56,028 bases of DNA from a bacterium (lineage in GTDB: Bacteria > UBA9089 > CG2-30-40-21 > SBAY01): contig JBFLXS010000003.1 in NCBI GenBank assembly GCA_040755795.1, positions 1-56,028 of the forward strand. The letters run 5' to 3'. The notes under the pieces are model-generated. The model saw nothing but the letters and a program-made list of their open reading frames with translations. It searched no databases and was not told the DNA's origin. The position numbers and the translations under genes are program-made. Below, piece after piece: positions 53,623-56,028 of the stretch. Position 1 is the first letter of the stretch. Each line of letters opens with the position of its first letter.

Positions 53623-53735
53623 ATCTTGATGTCAACTAAGCAGATTATCTCTTTTTTATAGATTTGGCATCTTTTATCACCCAAAACTCACCCCAAACCC
53701 GCCCCGTAACTAAAAACTATTTGCAACGCTCTCTT
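53623..53735. repeat. 113-bp dispersed repeat, copy 2
   Basis: It matches 6233-6344 along its length, from ATCTTGATGTCAACTAA to TTGCAACGCTCTCTT. It ends 19 bases before the 3' end of the tRNA-Gly gene. Confidence 0.85.
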
Positions 53736-53753
53736 GTAGTGAAATCAAATAGC

Positions 53754-53828
53754 TGGAGCGGCCGATGGGACTCGAACCCACGACGTCAAGCTTGGGAAGC
53801 TTGCATTCTACCACTGAATTACGGCCGC
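53754..53828 (-). tRNA. tRNA-Gly (anticodon CCC)
   Basis: Read on the minus strand it folds fully. The acceptor stem is GCGGCCG/CGGCCGC, the D stem ATTC/GAAT with AGTGGTA loop, the anticodon stem CAAGC/GCTTG with loop TTCCCAA (anticodon CCC, reading GGG), and the T stem GTGGG/CCCAT with TTCGAGT loop. The 3' CCA is encoded. It lies about 480 bases from the head of the T3SS cluster. I found no second copy of its 3' end in the window that would mark an attachment site. Confidence 0.96.
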
Positions 53829-53846
53829 TCAATTATTAAATTAATG

Positions 53847-54168
53847 GTAACTATTCACCGCAGAGACGCGGAGACACAGAGAAAAAATTAAAATCTCTTG
53901 GCTATACGCTTAATTCCATCTCTTAGAACAGAAACATTAAAACAATCTAACTTAAATCCTTTATATATTACAGGTAATTCAACTTGTCTTTTGAAAGCTA
54001 ACCCCCACCATAGATAGTTCATAACATAAACACTCTTCATATGCAGATTCTAATAGACATGGACCTAATGTCTTATGTATTTCAATTGCTGCACCAATAA
54101 TTTTTTCTGTTATCTGATTTATTTCCATGTTTTCTCTGTTCCTCTGCGTCTCTGCGGTGAATAGTTAC
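53847..54168. mobile_element. 322-bp element D with GTAACTATTCACCGCAGAG ends
   Basis: The ends GTAACTATTCACCGCAGAG and CTCTGCGGTGAATAGTTAC are perfect inverse copies. They enclose the broken GxxExxY gene. The right end overlaps the HU/IHF gene and supplies its stop codon. The arms are the same type as those of elements C and E. Confidence 0.85.
53888..54128 (-). pseudogene. Broken GxxExxY-family gene
   Basis: From the ATG at 54128 the first frame gives [20 protein letters not shown] then [20 protein letters not shown], the N-terminus of GxxExxY proteins, but stops at codon 50 (53979-53981). A one-base shift restores [15 protein letters not shown] and then jumps to FNVSVLRDGIKRI, the normal C-terminal end, so a frameshift and a loss of roughly 60 middle residues are both visible. 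The first Gly of the name motif is Cys here. Intact members are about 125 residues, often flanked by CACCGCAGAGACGCAGAG ends, as here. The function of the family is not established. Confidence 0.85.
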
Positions 54169-54440
54169 TTATTTACTATTCTTTTCAATATCTTACCCGG
54201 GATAAATACAGGCACCCTTCGTGCAGGAATAGGTACTTTCTTACCAGTAGAGATTATTCTTCCTTGCCGCGGTGCTCTATCTTTTACCACAAAAACGCCT
54301 AATCCCCTTATTTCTAATCTCTTGTCCTTATTTAATCCATTTATAATACTCTTTAAAATAACATCAACTACCTGCTTCGCCTCTTTTTTATCAAGATTTA
54401 TTTTTGAGGCAACCCTCTTTATTAACTCATCTTTCTTCAT
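54165..54440 (-). CDS. HU/IHF family DNA-binding protein
   Basis: This 91-residue protein has the full HU/IHF pattern: MKKDELIKRVASKINLDKKE, the dimer helix QVVDVILKSIINGLNKDKRL, then IRGLGVFVVKDRAPRQGR (GxFxxxxRxxRxGRNP region), the flexible arm VPIPARRVPVFIPGKIL. The usual arm tip RNPxTG is changed to IISTGKKVPI, with the bending Pro present. It compacts or bends DNA. Its stop codon lies in the terminal GTAAC of element D, so the last residues (IVNK) may have been reset by that insertion. GGGGGTG precedes the ATG. No clear promoter is seen. Confidence 0.92.
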   Translation of the reverse strand: MKKDELIKRVASKINLDKKEAKQVVDVILKSIINGLNKDKRLEIRGLGVFVVKDRAPRQGRIISTGKKVPIPARRVPVFIPGKILKRIVNK

Positions 54441-54915
54441 TTGCTATCACACCCCCTTTTGAGTTTGGAACGCTCTCGGATAAAATTAACCCTTGATTTT
54501 ACCACAGTTACAGTTACTTATGTTTATGTTTTACCCCCCAGCTTAAAATCTTTACCTACATCTTTTACCAGACGGATGCAGTCAAAATTCCAAATTCCAA
54601 GCACCAAATCCCAAATAAATTCCAAATTCCAATCGCCAAATTCCAAAGTTCATTCTTTTTGTTAGACACAAGATGAATTCCGCAGATTTTCAAGATTTTA
54701 AACATATTAGCCACAGATGAACACGGATGAAACACGGATTTTTTTGTTGTAGGGACAGGGTTTGTTCCTGTCGGTGCCGGGAATCAAATAAAATGCGATG
54801 AATAACCGAGTTAATGCCTGTGTGGCTGAATTATTTAATTTTTTTATTATGCTGATAATCTGCGAAAATCTGTGTCCTATTATGGTTTGGAATTTTGAAT
54901 TTTGGTCATTGGAAT
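54441..54915. repeat. Gene-free stretch with nested inverted repeats
   Basis: An outer pair of AATTCCAAATTCCAA type arms lies at 54582-54646 and 54884-54958. Inside is a second pair, CACAGATGAACACGGATG near 54711 and its partner around 54855-54875, plus a TAGGGACAGGGTTTGTTCCTG stretch near 54752. These are dispersed-repeat types rather than genes. The right outer arm runs into the DUF502 coding end. Confidence 0.7.
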
Positions 54916-55650
54916 TTATTTGTCTTTTGGAATTTGTGATTTGGAATTTTGTAATTTGCTCATATTCCCTCTTATCTCCTCTACCTTCTCTGATATTTTT
55001 ATCCGAGAGACTTCATTTGGTAACTGAAATTTATCTGAAGGAACAATAAAACCTCCTGAAATGACTAACTTTAAACCTTCTTCCACAGAGATATTTAACG
55101 GTATAATTTCACTCAGAGGTGCAACAATTAAAAATCCAGAGGCAATATTTAACGCTGTTGGGAGATAAATATTAACCACTTCTTTACCCGTAGAGTTGCC
55201 TATTTGTGGGTTTGCCTCTGAGGTGATAAATCCTACGGCGTAAATCCCTTTACGCGGATATTCAACTAATACTACTCGTGAAAAGGATTCTTTGCCTCTC
55301 ATCAGGAATATTTCTATCAATTGCTTAAAACCTGTGTAAATATTACTTACTATCGGGACACGAGCTAAAAGTTCCTCAAACCACGCAATAATAGTCTTCC
55401 CAATGAAACTTGCCATCAAAAGACCTATGACTAAAATAACCATAATCGTAATTATTAAGCCGGCTAATGGAACAATTAATTTAATGGCTGGGAGTTTTAA
55501 ATCTAAAAGACCAGAAAGAGGCAAACTTAGTAAGTTTATAACAAACTTTAAAATAAACCACCCAACAACTACCGTTGCCATTACTGGTAAAGAAGTAAAT
55601 AATCCGGTAAAAAAGTAAGCCTTTAATTTTGTCTTTGAAAATAGCTTCAT
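54916..55650 (-). CDS. DUF502 family membrane protein
   Basis: This 244-residue protein has two membrane segments (residues 10-40 with FFTGLFTSLPVMATVVVGWF and 58-85 with LAGLIITIMVILVIGLLMAS). Then come the DUF502 core (VPIVSNIYTGFKQLIEIF, VVLVEYPRKGIYAVGFITSE) and LPTALNIASGFLIVAPLSEI. The role of the family is unknown. The last 14 residues (KLQNSKSQIPKDK) are translated from the dispersed AATTCCAAA repeat, so the native C-terminus was probably lost. The promoter at 55663-55690 puts transcription within about 10 bases of the ATG, with no Shine-Dalgarno, so the mRNA may be nearly leaderless. Confidence 0.85.
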   Translation of the reverse strand: MKLFSKTKLKAYFFTGLFTSLPVMATVVVGWFILKFVINLLSLPLSGLLDLKLPAIKLIVPLAGLIITIMVILVIGLLMASFIGKTIIAWFEELLARVPIVSNIYTGFKQLIEIFLMRGKESFSRVVLVEYPRKGIYAVGFITSEANPQIGNSTGKEVVNIYLPTALNIASGFLIVAPLSEIIPLNISVEEGLKLVISGGFIVPSDKFQLPNEVSRIKISEKVEEIRGNMSKLQNSKSQIPKDK

Positions 55651-55662
55651 AACTAATTTTAT

Positions 55663-55690
55663 ATTATATTCTAAAATTAAAATATGTCAA
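55663..55690 (-). promoter_or_regulatory. Sigma-70 type promoter for the DUF502 gene
   Basis: On the minus strand TTGACA (55685-55690), 16 bases, TATAAT (55663-55668). The ATG at 55648-55650 is only 12 bases beyond the -10 box. Confidence 0.78.
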
Positions 55691-55731
55691 GAGTTTTTTT
55701 TCAATATGTTTTTTATTGACGAGTGTAATTT

Positions 55732-55890
55732 GTAAGCGTTCACCGCAGAGACACAGAGACGCAGAGAAAAAATTAAAAACTATTTACCAGTCGCAGGATT
55801 CCATCACGGATTTTCATCAGTGCAAGCTTTTGAGGACCGACATCTCATGATTGATTAACAATTTGGTTTTGATGTCCTATTGTCGTGTTG
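55732..55890. mobile_element. Element E, truncated relative of element C with GxxExxY remnants
   Basis: It starts GTAAGCGTTCACCGCAGAG. Over about 135 bases it is the reverse complement of element C (shared AACAATTTGGTTTTGATGT type core and AAAATCCGTGATGGAATCC). The far end is not recognisable; the sequence passes into the 55917 repeat instead. 55651-56028 holds the DUF502 promoter, this element and repeats, and no gene. Confidence 0.7.
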
Positions 55891-55916
55891 AACAAATAAC
55901 ACACGGAATTTGATTC

Positions 55917-55976
55917 TGGTAACTGGTGATTGGTAACTGGTAATTGGTAACTGGTAATTAAATACCGTTCGGCTGA
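55917..55976. repeat. Expanded copy of the GGTAACTGGTAATT repeat
   Basis: Tandem TGGTAACTGG/TGATTGGTAACTGGTAATT units end in AAATACCGTTCGGCTGA, the same extension as at 5148-5164. Read-through of this family at both window ends shows it is genome-dispersed. Confidence 0.65.
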
Positions 55977-56028
55977 GGTAATCGGTCAGTTATTGGTGGG
56001 AGAAAGGCATAAAGATTAAATTTCCCGC

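Noticed and set aside
53754-53828. tRNA-Gly as an integration site for the T3SS cluster
   Set aside because: Position is suggestive, but I found no integrase gene and no duplicate of the tRNA 3' end inside the window.
54798-55049. 83-codon plus-strand frame
   Set aside because: It runs through the AATTCCAAA repeat arm and antisense to DUF502, with no ribosome-binding site.

Overview
This is an AT-rich window from a bacterium with a Gram-negative type envelope: lipoproteins with lipoboxes, a PorV/PorQ-like outer-membrane beta-barrel protein, and a type III secretion apparatus with a lipoprotein ring subunit. Giant Ig/IPT/DUF11 surface proteins, a FlgD-like C-terminal domain, many TPR lipoproteins and many short dispersed palindromic elements resemble uncultivated candidate phyla (Desantisbacteria, Omnitrophota or WOR-3 style). 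That placement is inference from style. No marker gene in the window fixes the taxonomy.

Layout. 1-5098 (minus) is the open 5' part of a giant exported protein (TIG, lamin-tail, DUF11 and IPT repeats) that starts at TTG. 5.1-6.4 kb holds a degenerate MntA-like gene, a bidirectional terminator and dispersed repeats. 6.4-14.3 kb (minus) encodes a secreted coiled-coil/TPR protein, a 1747-residue Ig-repeat protein with a FlgD-like C-terminal domain, and a PorV/PorQ-like protein. 14.4-19.8 kb (minus) is a complete five-gene oligopeptide/dipeptide ABC transporter. 19.8-26.6 kb carries TPR, TolB-propeller, DUF4398-like and carboxypeptidase-regulatory-like envelope proteins. 26.6-30.0 kb is a divergent signalling block: a Ser/Thr kinase with a PEGA domain on one side, a TPR lipoprotein and a double-FHA membrane protein on the other, with recognisable promoters between them.

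30.0-53.3 kb (minus) is a non-flagellar type III secretion system (T3SS). In transcription order it reads: small coiled-coil protein, needle-like small protein, TPR, unknown, FliA-type sigma factor, SctI, SctJ, FliG-like protein in the SctK slot, SctL, SctN, SctO, SctP, SctQ, FliN-like SctQ-C, FliO, SctR, SctS, SctT, a papain-like candidate effector with a CesT-like chaperone, SctU, a lipocalin-like exported protein, a DUF1521 (self-cleaving, GDPHV motif) protein with a SycD-like chaperone, and SctV. The order is that of the flagellar fliF-G-H-I-J-K-M-N-O-P-Q-R-flhB-flhA cluster, yet SctJ is a lipoprotein of injectisome type and no hook, rod or flagellin gene is present. No secretin (SctC) or classical SctD is seen.

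The most striking result is regulatory. Three 27-base sites of the form GCAACTTTT-N10/11-(GC/TT)CGATAA lie directly upstream of the three genes expected to be secreted or to lead late units: the needle-like gene, the papain-like effector and the DUF1521 protein. They resemble sigma-28 promoters and occur with a FliA-type sigma gene in the same locus. This suggests a flagellar-style late-gene switch controlling an injectisome.

The right end (53.7-56.0 kb) has tRNA-Gly(CCC), a broken GxxExxY gene, an HU/IHF gene and a DUF502 membrane protein. A family of mobile-like elements with GTAACCGTTCA termini is spread through the window. Some copies carry internally deleted GxxExxY remnants, and two supply the stop codon of the neighbouring gene.
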